Assembly: GCF_027571385.1 (NCBI RefSeq)
Contig: NZ_CP085636.1
Coordinates: forward strand, 1,054,001-1,118,000
Direction: 5' to 3'
From: Shewanella sp. MTB7
GTDB lineage: Bacteria > Pseudomonadota > Gammaproteobacteria > Enterobacterales > Shewanellaceae
Length of the DNA: 64,000 nucleotides
Position numbers and translations under genes: made by a program. Position 1 is the first letter of the stretch. Each line of letters opens with the position of its first letter. The notes under the pieces were generated by a model, which ran no database searches, was not told where the DNA came from, and saw only the letters and a list, made by a program, of their open reading frames with translations. This document shows positions 63,687 to 64,000 of the stretch, piece by piece.

Positions 63687-64000
63687 TTATTTATGGGGCG
63701 TTATTATCTCACTTTTGGATGCGAGTAGGGCGAAGATGCTCCAGAACACATTACTCAATGCACAGATTATTAAGGGCAGGGTCCAGCTTTGCATCTGTTC
63801 ATGCACAGCTCCCATCATTATGGGGCCTGTTGCTGCAAGCAAGTAACCCAGAAATTGAGCCATACCTGAGAGCGTTGCTGCTTGATGTGCATCTGATGTA
63901 CGTAGACTGATTAGGGCTAGGGCAACAATAAAACCTCCGCCAGCGCCAAAGCCAAATAACATGGCCCACACTATGGCGAGAGAGGGAGCGATGATTAGCC
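63687..64000 (-). CDS. MFS transporter, CynX/NimT type, 5' part outside window
   Basis: The minus-strand frame is open to the right window edge; GTG at 63971 is internal, because upstream codons (LIIAPSLAIV) continue in frame and are membrane-like. The visible part is the C-terminal half of an MFS protein: FGFGAGGGFIVALALISLRT, HQAATLSGMAQFLGYLLAATGPIMMG and a final helix. This resembles the cyanate/2-nitroimidazole (CynX/NimT) subgroup. Substrate is not determined. It is convergent with the porin. Confidence 0.78.
   Translation of the reverse strand, partial: LIIAPSLAIVWAMLFGFGAGGGFIVALALISLRTSDAHQAATLSGMAQFLGYLLAATGPIMMGAVHEQMQSWTLPLIICALSNVFWSIFALLASKSEIITPHK

Noticed and set aside
1..64000. 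CRISPR array, tRNA, rRNA, prophage or complete insertion sequence
   Set aside because: I looked for regular spacer repeats, tRNA T-arm motifs, transposase and phage genes and found none.

Overview
The window reads as a stretch of the main chromosome of a marine gammaproteobacterium, very probably a Shewanella. Gene content supports this: a TMAO/S-oxide reductase with its pentahaem cytochrome, an lpxL-like gene beside hldE, cysJIH, RIO1 kinase, DUF3010, imelysin plus di-haem oxidoreductase, and many c-di-GMP and chemotaxis genes. This is recognition from memory, not a database search. I saw no rRNA, tRNA, CRISPR array, complete transposase or replication origin.

Layout. 1-2320: a DUF5677-like gene cut by the window start, a zinc-ribbon membrane protein, and a gene-free stretch with two copies of a composite repeat. 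2321-7841: a MerR/methyltransferase fusion, then a divergent pair for a molybdopterin S/N-oxide reductase and a TorC-type pentahaem cytochrome. 7842-8680: AT-rich spacer and a MITE-like element that supplies the lpxL stop codon. 8675-14514: lpxL-like, hldE, a secreted HExxH protein, a TetR regulator, a small conserved-looking protein and a two-domain outer-membrane protein. 14880-19242: cysJIH for assimilatory sulfate reduction; cobA for sirohaem, the CysI cofactor, lies at 27780. 20112-30694: mixed housekeeping and unknown genes (DUF3352-like, DUF3010, RIO1, exported peroxiredoxin, S41-like protein, pldA, cobA, TIGR03899-like, MFS). 30824-35239: a Fur-box-headed iron locus of porin, imelysin lipoprotein and di-haem c-type lipoprotein. 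35427-39192: hemG, a b561-like protein, a glycosyltransferase, dsbA and a DnaJ-related protein. 39523-51863: a signalling region with two CHASE-GGDEF proteins flanking an outer-membrane protein, a solute-binding protein coupled to a HAMP-GGDEF cyclase, and a chemoreceptor. 52045-54072: SDR and glutathionyl-hydroquinone-reductase-like enzymes.

54067-63527 is the most interesting region: a divergent LysR regulator followed by RidA, aldehyde dehydrogenase, an M19-like protein lacking half of the usual metal ligands, a BCCT transporter, two uncharacterised proteins (the second DUF3726-like, start overlapping the previous stop) and a porin. It looks like a complete uptake and catabolism unit for a betaine-like compound whose substrate cannot be read from the sequence. 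The window ends inside a CynX/NimT-type MFS transporter gene on the minus strand.

Start sites were moved from the longest frame where a Shine-Dalgarno sequence, signal peptide or family start favoured another codon; each case is noted.
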